This document shows, piece by piece, positions 17,099 to 25,734 of a stretch of 62,055 bases of DNA. Position numbers and translations under genes: made by a program. Position 1 is the stretch's first letter. The number at the start of each line of letters is the position of its first letter. The stretch is from Marivita sp. (GTDB taxonomy: Bacteria; Pseudomonadota; Alphaproteobacteria; Rhodobacterales; Rhodobacteraceae), in NCBI RefSeq assembly GCF_020055675.1, contig NZ_JAIPUS010000019.1, forward strand, positions 1 to 62,055. Reading direction: 5' to 3'. A model generated the notes under the pieces. The model ran no database searches. It was given only the letters and a program-made list of their open reading frames with translations, and was not told where the DNA came from.

Positions 17099-18465
17099 TC
17101 CCGCAGATATCCATCGGTCGCCGCCTCACGGCGCTTCTGGCGGGGGTGGCAGCGGTGTTGTCGCTCTTGTCCTGGTCGATGGTATCGGGGCTGGCGCGTC
17201 AGGCCGCCGCGCAGTCGCAGGACAACGTGCTTGCCGCGTCGGCGACCACCATCGCCGAAACCGTGCGCAGCGAACAAGGCGAGGTGCGTCTTGAATTGCC
17301 GTATTCCGCCTTTTCCATGCTGGGCGCGATCAGCGAGGACCGCGTGTTCTACAAGGTCACGGCCGGCGGCACGCTATTGACGGGCTATGCCGACCTGCCC
17401 GCGCCCCGGGCGGATCCGGCCTCTGGACGCATCACCTTTCAGACCGAGGATTACCTGGGCGAGGCCGTGCGCACCGCCTCTGTCCGGCGCAATGTTCTTG
17501 CCGGGACACGCGCGGTGCCCGTGGATGTCACGGTGGCACAAACTCTTGGCGGCGTGCGCGCGATATCGGGACAATTGTCCCGCACGGCGGCCGGGCTGTC
17601 GATTGCGTTTTTCATCGTGGCGGTGGGGCTTTCGGCGCTTGCGGCGCGGACGTCCCTGCGCCCGCTCAACAGCTTTGCGCAGGCGGTGTCCCGCCGCGGG
17701 CCGTCCGACCTGCGCCCCCTGCGCCGCGATACGCCCTCCGAACTGGCCCCGCTGCGCAGCGCGCTCAACCGGTTGATGGACCGGCTGGGTCAATCCATCC
17801 GCCGATCCGAGGATTTCATCGCAGAAGCGGCCCACAGGGTGCGCACGCCCCTGGCGACGGTGCGTACACAGGCCGAGATCGCGCTGCGCAGCGCGCCGGA
17901 TGCGGATGCACGCCAAAGACTGCGCCAGATAATCCGCGCCGTGGACGAAAGCTCGCGCTCGGCCGGTCAGTTGCTGGATCATGCCACGGTGGCGTTCCGC
18001 GCCGAAGACCTCGCGCAGGACCGCATGGACCTTGGCGTGCTGGTGACCCAAACCGCCGCGGCGCTGGAGCCGACAGCGACGATGAAAGACATCCGTCTCG
18101 AACTTGACACGGCCCCGGCGCATGTCAACGGCGACGCGGTGCTGCTGGACAGTGCGCTTCGAAACATCCTGGACAACGCGATAAAATATTCTCCCGAGGA
18201 AACCACCGTGCGGATCAAGGTGCGCGCGGCAGAAAAAACGGCCCGGATCACCGTGTCTGATGATGGCCCCGGCCTTGGCGACGGCCCGGCCCGGGCCCTG
18301 ACCGGGCGCTTCTGCCGTGGCAGCAACACCGAGGGCATTATCGGCTCTGGTCTTGGCCTGACGATCGCGGCAGAGGTGCTGGAGGCCCATGGCGGGCAAC
18401 TCGACCTTGGCCCCAACCCGGAAGGAAACGGTACATGCGTCACATTTGTCTTGCCCTCTGCCTGA
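17095..18465 (+). CDS. tctE: Sensor histidine kinase (TctE-like)
   Basis: 456 residues: helix 9-30, a periplasmic sensor domain to ~165, a second helix ~166-185, then a HAMP-like linker. The H-box is FIAEAAHRVRTPLATVRTQA with H247; HRVRTPL replaces the common HELRTPL. The ATPase domain has the N-box in LRNILDNAIKYSPEE, DDGPGLGDGP and GSGLGLTIAAEVLEAHGG. It would phosphorylate the adjacent regulator. Its 3' end overlaps the following binding-protein gene by 31 bases, which suggests tight translational coupling of the three proteins. Confidence 0.9.
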   Translation: MIPQISIGRRLTALLAGVAAVLSLLSWSMVSGLARQAAAQSQDNVLAASATTIAETVRSEQGEVRLELPYSAFSMLGAISEDRVFYKVTAGGTLLTGYADLPAPRADPASGRITFQTEDYLGEAVRTASVRRNVLAGTRAVPVDVTVAQTLGGVRAISGQLSRTAAGLSIAFFIVAVGLSALAARTSLRPLNSFAQAVSRRGPSDLRPLRRDTPSELAPLRSALNRLMDRLGQSIRRSEDFIAEAAHRVRTPLATVRTQAEIALRSAPDADARQRLRQIIRAVDESSRSAGQLLDHATVAFRAEDLAQDRMDLGVLVTQTAAALEPTATMKDIRLELDTAPAHVNGDAVLLDSALRNILDNAIKYSPEETTVRIKVRAAEKTARITVSDDGPGLGDGPARALTGRFCRGSNTEGIIGSGLGLTIAAEVLEAHGGQLDLGPNPEGNGTCVTFVLPSA

Positions 18466-19457
18466 GTGTCCTGGCCCTTCCCGGGCTTGCGCAAGAGATC
18501 GAGGCGCGCAAGGTCTATCCCGGTACCGGCGATCACAGCCTGCGGATCATTTCCACCGCCGACCTGGACGTGTTCCACCCCTATATCCTCGCCTTTCAGA
18601 AAGCCCGTCCCGACCTGACCGTGGAGTACAGCGTCGCTTCCTCGGTCGAGCTTTACAAGGCGATCCGCGCCGAAGCCGAGTATGATCTTGCCCTGTCATC
18701 GGCCATGGACCTGCAAATGCAATTGGCGAATGACGGCTTTGCCCAAGGCTATCGCTCGACCCGGACAGATGCCCTTCCCGACTGGGCCAGATGGCGCGAT
18801 CTCATCTACGCGTTCACCGCCGAACCGGCGGTGGTCGTTCTGTCGACCAAGGTGCTGGGAGATCGCCCCCTCCCCGCGACGCGGCAGGACCTGATCAATT
18901 TGTTGCGCACCCACCCCGACCGCTTCGTGAACGCCGTTGGCACCTATGACGTGCGCGAAAGCGGGCTGGGCTATCTTTTCGCCACGCAGGAAGCGCGCTC
19001 CACCGACGCCTACTGGCGCTTGAGCGAAGTCATGGGCCGACTGTTGCCGCGGTTATTCTGCTGCTCCAGCCAGATGGTCGAGGAGGTCATCGCCGGAGAC
19101 CTTGCGCTCGCCTACAATGTTCTTGGCAGCTATGCCAGCGAACGCCTGGCCCGGGAAACCGATGATACGATCCGGATCGTGCGGATGGAGGATTTCGCCA
19201 ATGTCATGCTGCGCACCGCCATCATCCCGGCCAACGCCCGCAACACCGACGACGCGGGAGCCATGATGGACTGGCTTCTGGAGGTTGGGCTGCGCGAAAG
19301 CGCGGATGCCTGGCCCCTGCCCCCGCTCAACAAAAGCTCTGCGGCGGCAACCACGGGCTTTGGCCCCATCCGGCTTGGCCCCGCGCTGATGATCTATCTC
19401 GATCCGTTGAACCGCCGCGCGTTCCTGGAGGAATGGGAAAATGCCCTGGAGCAGTGA
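18435..19457 (+). CDS. Periplasmic extracellular-solute-binding protein coupled to TctDE
   Basis: 340 residues with a signal peptide (MRHICLALCLSVLALPGLAQ), then an iron/phosphoglycerate-type periplasmic binding fold. Visible segments are LRIISTADLDVFHPYILAFQ, SSVELYKAI, a central LPRLFCCSSQMVEEVIAGDLA and an ending rich in helices. No permease or ATPase is next to it. It overlaps the kinase gene by 31 bases and has its own GGAAGG ribosome site. This arrangement resembles PgtC-like auxiliary sensors that present ligand to a kinase, and I infer that role; it is not a normal uptake component here. The pair of cysteines is unusual for the fold. Confidence 0.75.
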   Translation: MRHICLALCLSVLALPGLAQEIEARKVYPGTGDHSLRIISTADLDVFHPYILAFQKARPDLTVEYSVASSVELYKAIRAEAEYDLALSSAMDLQMQLANDGFAQGYRSTRTDALPDWARWRDLIYAFTAEPAVVVLSTKVLGDRPLPATRQDLINLLRTHPDRFVNAVGTYDVRESGLGYLFATQEARSTDAYWRLSEVMGRLLPRLFCCSSQMVEEVIAGDLALAYNVLGSYASERLARETDDTIRIVRMEDFANVMLRTAIIPANARNTDDAGAMMDWLLEVGLRESADAWPLPPLNKSSAAATTGFGPIRLGPALMIYLDPLNRRAFLEEWENALEQ

Positions 19458-19707
19458 GGATTTGGCCCGGACACAGCGGCTTGGCATCGCCCGTTGGTGC
19501 CGCCCGACATGCAAGACAGGGTCGACATAGGCAGACACGAGCCAACGCGCGGTCCACCCGGTTCCTCAGTGGTTTCGAACTCAGTTCAAAGTCACGCGCC
19601 AGCCGCCTGAAATGATCGGGTGCAATTGACGGGGCGACACATGGTGTACAGTCTTTGTCGGGAACGCTCCGGTGCGCCCGCCGCAGACCCCCGTCAACTG
19701 GCCGAGT

Positions 19708-20280
19708 TCAATGCGCGGCTTCGCCTTTGGCCATCGCCAGATGATGCGCCCGGTGATGGTCGCCGGTGGCCATCAGCCCGAAGAACCCGAGCGCCTGGAT
19801 GCGGACCGCGGCGGCGGCGTCGGCACCGCGCACCGTCCAGACAATCTCGGGGCCATCACGCGTCACCTCTGACTGCCAGCCGGTCTCGGCCGCGAGAACC
19901 GGACCATGTGCCGGAACCATGCGGGACGCGGCCTCGCCCGGTCGCCCTGCCGTTCCGACCCGCATCCTGAGACCGTCCGGCACCGGCTCGGAGCGGACGC
20001 TTGCTCCGAGGACAAGCACGTTCATGTCGACCAGGTGCGCGCGCAGGCCGTCAATATCGACGCGGTTCCAATCAGTCTCCGGATCGGCAGACAGCATGGC
20101 GACGATTTCTGCAATTGCGGCGAAGGCGTCGTCTCCCGGCTCGGTGGGCAACTCTGCTGTCTCGGACCCCGACATATCATGTCCCATATGGCCTGAATGG
20201 TCCGCCTGCTGCGCCGCCAGGGGTGTTGCGGCAGCGATTGCGAGGGCGGCGATGGCTCGATTGAGCGCTTTGGAAAACAT
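19708..20280 (-). CDS. Exported His/Met-rich protein of the copper island, function unknown
   Basis: 190 residues. A signal peptide ends near AAATPLAAQQ, followed by a metal-ligand-rich stretch DHSGHMGHDMSG. The rest has conserved-looking blocks (DWNRVDIDGLRAHLVDMNVL, RMVPAHGP, then RIQALGFFGLMATGDHHRAHH at the end). From memory, proteins of this kind are seen beside copper-resistance genes. It likely binds copper in the periplasm, but no activity is established. It diverges from the Crp/Fnr gene with a ~55-base shared promoter region. Confidence 0.7.
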   Translation of the reverse strand: MFSKALNRAIAALAIAAATPLAAQQADHSGHMGHDMSGSETAELPTEPGDDAFAAIAEIVAMLSADPETDWNRVDIDGLRAHLVDMNVLVLGASVRSEPVPDGLRMRVGTAGRPGEAASRMVPAHGPVLAAETGWQSEVTRDGPEIVWTVRGADAAAAVRIQALGFFGLMATGDHHRAHHLAMAKGEAAH

Positions 20281-20335
20281 GCGAAAATCCTTGTTGATTC
20301 AACCCACGACTAGCCAAGACACCCCTGGTCTGGAT

Positions 20336-21001
20336 ATGATGACGATCATGTCACTGCCCGGATTTTTCGATCGATTGGAACAGGCCTGCCCCGCGGGGAG
20401 CGCACGGACGATCGCGCTGGAACCCGGACAGGTTTTGTTTCGGCAGGGGGACGATCCTCCCGGGCTGCTGTTTCTGACGGATGGGCAGGTCGAGCTTGTC
20501 CGTCACACGGATGCAGGGCGACGTGTCCGGATTCACACCGCGCGGAAAGACGAGACATTCGCAGAAGCCTCGATCTTCGCCGACCATTGCCATTGCGACG
20601 CTGTCGCGGCAGCGCCCTCAAACCTGCGTCTCCTGCCAAGGCGCCTGGCGTTGCGCGCCTTCGAGGCCAGGCCCGACCTTGCGAATGTCTTCAGCTTGCA
20701 CCTCGCACAATCGCTGATGAAGGCGCGGCGCCTGCTTGAACTTCGTGCCATCACGCCATTGACAGAGCGGGCTTTGGCGCGACTGAGCGACCTTGCGGAC
20801 GCCGAGGGCGCATTGCCACCGGAGATGTCGCTCATGTCGATTGCAGCCGATCTTGATGTGACCGCACCGGCGCTCTACCGCGCCATCGCGGTTCTCGAAC
20901 AGCGCGGCCAGTTGACCCGGCCAGAACGCGGACGGGTCCGATTGCTGAGTGATCAGAGCCACCAGACGGCCCAGAGCGCCAAGCCAGGGGGCAGGTCGTA
21001 G
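20336..21001 (+). CDS. Crp/Fnr-family transcriptional regulator
   Basis: About 221 residues: an N-terminal cyclic-nucleotide-binding-like barrel (ALEPGQVLFRQGDDPPGLLF, then GQVELVRHTDAGRRVRIHT) and a long dimer helix. The C-terminal helix-turn-helix is EMSLMSIAADLDVTAPALYRAI. The cAMP-binding arginine motif is not obvious and there is no FNR-type N-terminal cysteine set, so the effector is unknown. Starts at 20336, 20339 or 20348 are all possible. It diverges from the exported His/Met protein and may control it or the copper genes. Confidence 0.82.
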   Translation: MMTIMSLPGFFDRLEQACPAGSARTIALEPGQVLFRQGDDPPGLLFLTDGQVELVRHTDAGRRVRIHTARKDETFAEASIFADHCHCDAVAAAPSNLRLLPRRLALRAFEARPDLANVFSLHLAQSLMKARRLLELRAITPLTERALARLSDLADAEGALPPEMSLMSIAADLDVTAPALYRAIAVLEQRGQLTRPERGRVRLLSDQSHQTAQSAKPGGRS

Positions 21002-21145
21002 GCAAGACAAAAGCGGCATGTACCAGCGCCGCGCGGCGTTCCGACACCGCGACGCGCGGCAGCACCAAATGCAACGGCACCGCAAGCAGATCAGCCCGGA
21101 GGACGCCGCCCATCGCGTCATGGCCCGTGGAGGACTGGGACGCTG

Positions 21146-21610
21146 TCACCTGGCGGTTTCGTCCCGCGCGGTGACCTGAGCCTGGTATGCGCGTTCCCGC
21201 TCCGGCCACTGGGTCTTGATCCAGTCGAGGACGTCGCGCAGGTCATCCTCGGAATAGTCCTCCCCGAAGCCCGGCATGTTGCTTTCGTAGCTGCCCCCAA
21301 CCACGGCCGCAGTGCCGCGCATCGTGATGTCCAGAAGCACGCGGTCGGGATGGTGCCAGGTGTGGCCCGTCGCGTCATGGGGCGGCGCCGGCAGCCGTCC
21401 GTCCGGGCCGGGCGAGCGCCAGTCAGCCTGCCCTTCGAGGTCAGCGCCATGACAGACGGCGCAGGCTTCGGCGTAGATGGCCGCGCCCCGGGCAAGATCG
21501 GGCACGCGGGCATTACCGCCCGCATCCCCGGTCGCGGCGCCCCGGACCCAAACAGTCGCCACGAGACCCGCAACCACAAGCCCCGCCCCAAAGATGACAA
21601 GCCCCCTCAC
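21146..21610 (-). CDS. Membrane-anchored cytochrome c
   Basis: 154 residues with an uncleaved-looking N-terminal helix (~3-22) and one heme site CAVCH (50-54). A probable axial Met lies in [23 protein letters not shown] set the start at the GTG at 21610, which overlaps the ATPase stop as GTGA; earlier codons lie inside the ATPase gene. It is the second gene of the CopA transcript, so a role in periplasmic copper redox or electron transfer is inferred. Confidence 0.82.
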   Translation of the reverse strand: MRGLVIFGAGLVVAGLVATVWVRGAATGDAGGNARVPDLARGAAIYAEACAVCHGADLEGQADWRSPGPDGRLPAPPHDATGHTWHHPDRVLLDITMRGTAAVVGGSYESNMPGFGEDYSEDDLRDVLDWIKTQWPERERAYQAQVTARDETAR

Positions 21611-24057
21611 AGCTTCATCCCCCGGAGCCGCAACGAATTTCCGATGACCGAAACAGATGACAGGCTCATCGCCGCCGCTGCGATCATCGGCGACAGCAGC
21701 ACGCCGAAGAACGGAAACAGGATACCTGCCGCGACAGGCACGCCGGCCGAATTGTAGACGAAGGCAAAAAACAGGTTCTGCCGGATATTGCACATCGTCG
21801 CCTGCGCCAGAACACGCGCGCGCACGATGCCGCGAAGGTCGCCCTTCACAAGGGTCACCCCCGCGCTTTCCACAGCAACATCCGCGCCTGTGCCCATGGC
21901 GATACCGACATCCGCCGCAGCGAGCGCGGGCGCGTCGTTGACCCCGTCTCCGGCCATGGCCACGGACAGGTCTTGCGCCTTGAGGTCGGCGATCAGGTCC
22001 GCCTTCTCCTCTGGCGACACCCCCGCGCGCACGTCGTCGATATCCAGTTCCTGCGCGACCGCGTCCGCCGTGCGCTGGCTATCGCCGGTCGCCATGACGA
22101 TGCGCAGATCCGCGTCATGCAGATCGCGGATCGCGCCGGCGGTCGTTTCCTTGATCTGGTCTGCCACCGCGACGATCCCGGCGAGGTTGCCATCCACGGC
22201 AAGCAGCATCGCGGTCTTGCCTGCATCCTGAAGGTTGGCAATCTGCGCCTCGACCTGTGCGACGTCAATCTCCAGATCCTTCATGAGCCGTGTGTTGCCC
22301 AGCGCGACCGGCGCGCCATCGACCTTGCCCCGCACCCCCTGGCCGGTCACGGCGTCGAAATCGGTCGTATCGAGGCGTTCGACATCGCGATCCTCGGCGC
22401 CGGACAGGATCGCCTCGGCCAGCGGATGCTCGGACCCGCGCTCAAGCGCCGCGGCAAGGCCGAGAATCCGATCCTCGCCAATATCTCCAAGGGCGATCAC
22501 GTCGGTCAGGCTCGGCTGCCCCTCGGTCAACGTCCCGGTCTTATCGAGCACCAGGACATCGACGCCCGCGAACCGCTCCAGCGCCTCGGCGTCGCGGATC
22601 AGGACACCCGCCTGCGCCCCGCGCCCGGTTGCGACCATTATCGACATCGGCGTGGCAAGCCCCAGCGCACAGGGGCACGCGATGATCAGGACGCTGACGG
22701 CGGCGACGACGGCATAGCCCAGGGCGGGTGCCGGCCCGAAGATCAGCCACGCCACGAAGGCCAGCACCGCGACACCGATCACGGCGGGCACGAAATACCC
22801 GGCCACCCGGTCGGCCAACGCCTGGATCGGCGCGCGCGAGCGCTGCGCCGCCGCCACCATCGCCACGATGCGGCTCAGGACCGTGTCGCTGCCGACCGCC
22901 TCTGCCGTCATCACGAAAGACCCGGTCTTGTTGAGCGTCCCGCCCGTCACGCTGTCGCCATCGGTTTTCTCGACCGGGACAGGCTCACCGGTGATCATGC
23001 TTTCATCGACCGAGGACCGGCCCTCGGCCACCGTGCCGTCGACGGGGACGGACTCGCCCGGGCGCACGCGCAACCGGTCGCCGGCCTCCACGGCGTCGAG
23101 GGGGACGTCCTCTTCCTCGCCCGACCCGGTCACGCGCCGGGCCGTCTTGGGCGCGAGGTCCATCAGCGCGCGGAGGGCATCACCCGTGCGGTCACGCGCC
23201 GTCAGCTCCATCACCTGGCCCACGAGAACAAGGATCAGGATCACCGCCGACGCTTCGAAATAGAGCGGCGGGCCGTGCTGTCCCTGAAGTTCGGCGGGAA
23301 AAACCCCCGGCAGCAGCAACGACACCAGGCTGAAGCCGTAGGCCGCACCAGTGCCGATGGCGATCAGCGTCCACATGTTCAGGTTGCCCGTCACGATCGA
23401 CGACCAGCCGCGCTTGAAGAACGGCTGCGCCACCCAGACGACAACCGGCGTGGCCAGCAGAAATTGCAGCCAGCGGACTGTCGTGCCCCCGAACCAGTCC
23501 GCCCAGGGCATCCCCACCATGCTGCCCATCTCGAGCACCAGCACGGCCAGCGCCAACGGCCCGCCGATCCACAAGCGACGGCGGAAATCGACCAGCTCGG
23601 GGTTCGGCCCGGACTCCGCCTGCGGCATCATCGGCTCCAGCGCCATGCCGCAGATCGGGCACTCGCCGGGCCCCTCCTGAACGATCTCGGGGTCCATCGG
23701 GCAGGTATAAAGCGTGCCCTCGGGCATTGGCTTTGGCGCCTTGCCGTCGCCGAGATAGTCATCCGGCGCGGCCTCGAACTTGTCCTTGCACCGCTCCGAA
23801 CAGAAGTAGAAGCGCTTGTCCGCGTGCTTTGCCACATGCCGCGCCGTGGCCCGGTCGACGGTCATGCCGCACACCGGGTCCTCTGCCTCGATATAAGCAT
23901 CCGGATCGGCCGCGAACCTGTCCCGGCATTCGTCGTCGCAAAAGTGGTAGACATGCCCGTCGTATTCCATTTGGGGCTTGTCGTCCTCCGGATCGACGAT
24001 CATCCCGCAGACCGGGTCGCGCGTGACGGTCTCGGCAGCTTGGGTGGTCTGGGCCAT
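21607..24057 (-). CDS. copA: Copper-translocating P1B-type ATPase
   Basis: 816 residues. The N-terminus has two YHS domains ([12 protein letters not shown] near 14 and [12 protein letters not shown] near 60) and a heavy-metal binding domain ([21 protein letters not shown], ~117-137) in place of ferredoxin-like MxCxxC domains. The core has the TGEPVPVEK actuator loop, the CPC metal site in [22 protein letters not shown] with the phosphorylated Asp, SEHPLAEAI and [10 protein letters not shown]. It exports cytosolic copper. The start at 24057 has GGAGG at good spacing; an earlier ATG lies in the promoter. Driven by a MerR-type promoter. Confidence 0.93.
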   Translation of the reverse strand: MAQTTQAAETVTRDPVCGMIVDPEDDKPQMEYDGHVYHFCDDECRDRFAADPDAYIEAEDPVCGMTVDRATARHVAKHADKRFYFCSERCKDKFEAAPDDYLGDGKAPKPMPEGTLYTCPMDPEIVQEGPGECPICGMALEPMMPQAESGPNPELVDFRRRLWIGGPLALAVLVLEMGSMVGMPWADWFGGTTVRWLQFLLATPVVVWVAQPFFKRGWSSIVTGNLNMWTLIAIGTGAAYGFSLVSLLLPGVFPAELQGQHGPPLYFEASAVILILVLVGQVMELTARDRTGDALRALMDLAPKTARRVTGSGEEEDVPLDAVEAGDRLRVRPGESVPVDGTVAEGRSSVDESMITGEPVPVEKTDGDSVTGGTLNKTGSFVMTAEAVGSDTVLSRIVAMVAAAQRSRAPIQALADRVAGYFVPAVIGVAVLAFVAWLIFGPAPALGYAVVAAVSVLIIACPCALGLATPMSIMVATGRGAQAGVLIRDAEALERFAGVDVLVLDKTGTLTEGQPSLTDVIALGDIGEDRILGLAAALERGSEHPLAEAILSGAEDRDVERLDTTDFDAVTGQGVRGKVDGAPVALGNTRLMKDLEIDVAQVEAQIANLQDAGKTAMLLAVDGNLAGIVAVADQIKETTAGAIRDLHDADLRIVMATGDSQRTADAVAQELDIDDVRAGVSPEEKADLIADLKAQDLSVAMAGDGVNDAPALAAADVGIAMGTGADVAVESAGVTLVKGDLRGIVRARVLAQATMCNIRQNLFFAFVYNSAGVPVAAGILFPFFGVLLSPMIAAAAMSLSSVSVIGNSLRLRGMKL

Positions 24058-24079
24058 GGTGAGAACCTCCGTTTCAATA

Positions 24080-24110
24080 TACCTAATTCTTCCACTCACT
24101 GGAAGGTCAA
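24080..24110 (-). promoter_or_regulatory. CueR-type promoter of the copA transcript
   Basis: On the minus strand: -35 TTGACC (24110-24105), a 19-base spacer, and -10 TAGGTA (24085-24080). The spacer holds the palindrome CTTCCA-N5-TGGAAG (24089-24105). An overlong 19-base spacer covering a dyad is the hallmark of MerR-family activation, and the half-sites match known CueR boxes. Confidence 0.85.
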
Positions 24111-24124
24111 GGGATGACACGCTA

Positions 24125-24155
24125 TTGACCCTCCAGTAGGTGGAAGCCCTATCTA
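24125..24155 (+). promoter_or_regulatory. CueR-type promoter of the SHOCT-cueR-cop operon
   Basis: On the plus strand: -35 TTGACC (24125-24130), a 19-base spacer and -10 TATCTA (24150-24155). The dyad TCCA-N5-TGGA (24132-24144) lies in the spacer. It stands back to back with the copA promoter, only 14 bases between the two -35 boxes. CueR therefore probably activates both directions and its own operon. Confidence 0.82.
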
Positions 24156-24198
24156 CAGGTCATTGGGATCACAGGCGTCACACGAAAGGAAACCCACC

Positions 24199-24546
24199 AT
24201 GAAGAGGATGCTCACGTTATGCGGCACAACCGGCATGGTGGGTTTCGGTCCGGCCGCCTCCGGCATGGCCGTCGCGGCTCCCTCGGGCGGTCGATCCTTC
24301 GATCACCACGGCATGATGGGTTGGGGCGGTTGGCTTACAGGGCCGGTCATGACGCTGATCTTTTTTACCCTTCTCATGGGCACGATTGTGCTTGTGGTCA
24401 GACGGCTTGGCGCAGACAGACCCCGATCCGGTGATAAATCGGAAGACACCGCAATGACGAGTCTTCGGCACCGCTTCGCCAAGGGTGAGGTCAGCGAACA
24501 CGAATACGAGGTGTCACAGAAAGTGCTTGATGGAGCGAAGACATGA
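24199..24546 (+). CDS. SHOCT-domain membrane protein
   Basis: 115 residues. An N-terminal hydrophobic leader is followed by a His/Met/Gly patch (FDHHGMMGWGGW). One transmembrane helix follows at ~50-68, then a cytoplasmic C-terminus with a SHOCT-type motif (LRHRFAKGEVSEHEYEVSQK). SHOCT proteins are often found in metal-resistance loci and are thought to mediate oligomerisation. The start at 24199 follows AAAGGA. The stop overlaps cueR by ATGA, and it is the first gene after the plus-strand CueR promoter. Confidence 0.78.
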   Translation: MKRMLTLCGTTGMVGFGPAASGMAVAAPSGGRSFDHHGMMGWGGWLTGPVMTLIFFTLLMGTIVLVVRRLGADRPRSGDKSEDTAMTSLRHRFAKGEVSEHEYEVSQKVLDGAKT

Positions 24547-24944
24547 ATATCAGTGAGGTCGCAGCCGCGAGCGGTCTGCCCGCCAAGACTATCCGGTATT
24601 ACGAGGATATCGACCTCGTGCATCCGGCACGAAGCGCCAACGGCTATCGTGCCTTCAGTGAGCGGGACGCGCACATGCTCGCCTTTCTCGGCCGGGCGCG
24701 GTCGCTCGGTTTCTCGATCGAGGAGTGCCGCACGCTTCTGTCGCTCTACGAGGACCGGGCGCGGGCCAGCGCGGACGTGAAAAAGGTCGCCATCGAGCAT
24801 CTCGACCGGATCGCGCGCAAGATTGGGGAGTTACAAGCGATGCAAGCCACGCTGGAAACCCTTGTTACACAGTGCCACGGCGACGGCCGCCCGGACTGTC
24901 CGATCCTCGACGATCTCGCCGGTCTGGAGGGACACAAAGCGTGA
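24543..24944 (+). CDS. cueR: Copper-responsive MerR regulator CueR
   Basis: 133 residues. An N-terminal MerR helix-turn-helix (NISEVAAASGLPAKTIRYYE) and wing (NGYRAFSE) lead to a coiled-coil dimer helix. The metal loop has C111 and C119 in CHGDGRPDC, the CX7C pattern of the copper branch. It sits inside the operon it probably controls and opposite copA. The 3' end overlaps the cytochrome c gene by GTGA. Confidence 0.92.
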   Translation: MNISEVAAASGLPAKTIRYYEDIDLVHPARSANGYRAFSERDAHMLAFLGRARSLGFSIEECRTLLSLYEDRARASADVKKVAIEHLDRIARKIGELQAMQATLETLVTQCHGDGRPDCPILDDLAGLEGHKA

Positions 24945-25354
24945 CCTTGCGGCCTGCCATAGCGGGTCTGGGCAGTGTTGCCCTGGTGGCTCTGGCCGTC
25001 TGGTACAGTCAGAGGCCGGCGGCGGACGCGTCTGGCAAGATCGATCTGGCGACACTCGCGATCCCCGATCTTACCGAGGACCAGACAACCGGAAAGATGC
25101 TGTTCGATGGCAATTGCGCCGCATGTCACGGTGAGAACGCGGCTGGCTCGGACCAGGGTCCACCGCTTGTTCATCGAATCTATGAACCCGGCCATCATGG
25201 CGACATGGCCTTTGCTCTCGCAGCGGCGCAGGGCGTGCGCGCGCATCACTGGCGCTTCGGAAACATGCCCGCAATCGAGGGTGTGAGCAAAGAGGACGTG
25301 GTGCAGATCACGGCCTATGTCCGCGCGCTGCAGCGCGCAAACGGTATCAATTGA
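24941..25354 (+). CDS. Membrane-anchored or exported cytochrome c
   Basis: 137 residues with a GTG start that overlaps the cueR stop and follows GGAGG. It has an N-terminal helix (~5-22), one heme site CAACH (59-63), and a probable axial Met in RFGNMPAIEGVSKEDV. The c-type domain is class I-like and short. It lies between cueR and copC, so a copper-linked redox role is likely but unproven. The other copper transcript carries a second, different cytochrome c. Confidence 0.82.
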   Translation: MTLRPAIAGLGSVALVALAVWYSQRPAADASGKIDLATLAIPDLTEDQTTGKMLFDGNCAACHGENAAGSDQGPPLVHRIYEPGHHGDMAFALAAAQGVRAHHWRFGNMPAIEGVSKEDVVQITAYVRALQRANGIN

Positions 25355-25365
25355 GAAGGAAACCC

Positions 25366-25728
25366 ATGACACCTCGCGACATTCTAATGCCCTTTACCGC
25401 TGCCGCGATTGCCAGCCTCTTGGCCATGACCGCCGCCGCCCATTCCGAGAAGGAAGCGACGACCCCGGCGGATGGCGCGACGCTGTCCGAAACGCCGGAC
25501 ATGGTCCACATGATATTCGACGACCCGATGCGCGTGACGATGGTCAGGCTGTTGAACGAGGATGGGGCCGAGATGCCGTTGGAGCGCGGCACAGGTCTTG
25601 ATCCGGCGCTGGAATTCCACGCGGAACCCGAACCGCTTGGCCCGGGCGCCTACACCGTGGAATGGCGCGGCCTGTCCAGCGATGGCCATGCGATGTCGGG
25701 ACGCTTTTCCTTTGAAATCGGAAACTGA
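25366..25728 (+). CDS. copC: Periplasmic copper-binding protein CopC
   Basis: 120 residues: a signal peptide ending at AAA, then a mature chain beginning His-Ser, where the N-terminal His is a usual CopC copper ligand. The beta-sandwich carries conserved blocks TPADGATLSETPD, PMRVTMVRL and VEWRGLSSDGHAMSGRFSF, with a second His in the last. The ATG at 25366 follows AGAAGGA. CopC hands copper to CopD, encoded six bases downstream. Confidence 0.88.
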   Translation: MTPRDILMPFTAAAIASLLAMTAAAHSEKEATTPADGATLSETPDMVHMIFDDPMRVTMVRLLNEDGAEMPLERGTGLDPALEFHAEPEPLGPGAYTVEWRGLSSDGHAMSGRFSFEIGN

Positions 25729-25734
25729 TCCAGG

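Noticed and set aside
19458-19707. Gene in the 250-base gap after the periplasmic binding protein
   Set aside because: Only short frames rich in Arg and Pro are present; nothing has a start signal or family motif.
21002-21145. Small membrane-protein-like frame between the Crp/Fnr gene and cytochrome c
   Set aside because: The minus-strand stretch contains one hydrophobic run but no start with a ribosome site and no recognisable family.
21973-24117. 714-codon open frame on the plus strand opposite copA
   Set aside because: It mirrors the copA codons in high-GC DNA, has no family motif, and copA on the other strand is full of canonical P-type ATPase motifs.
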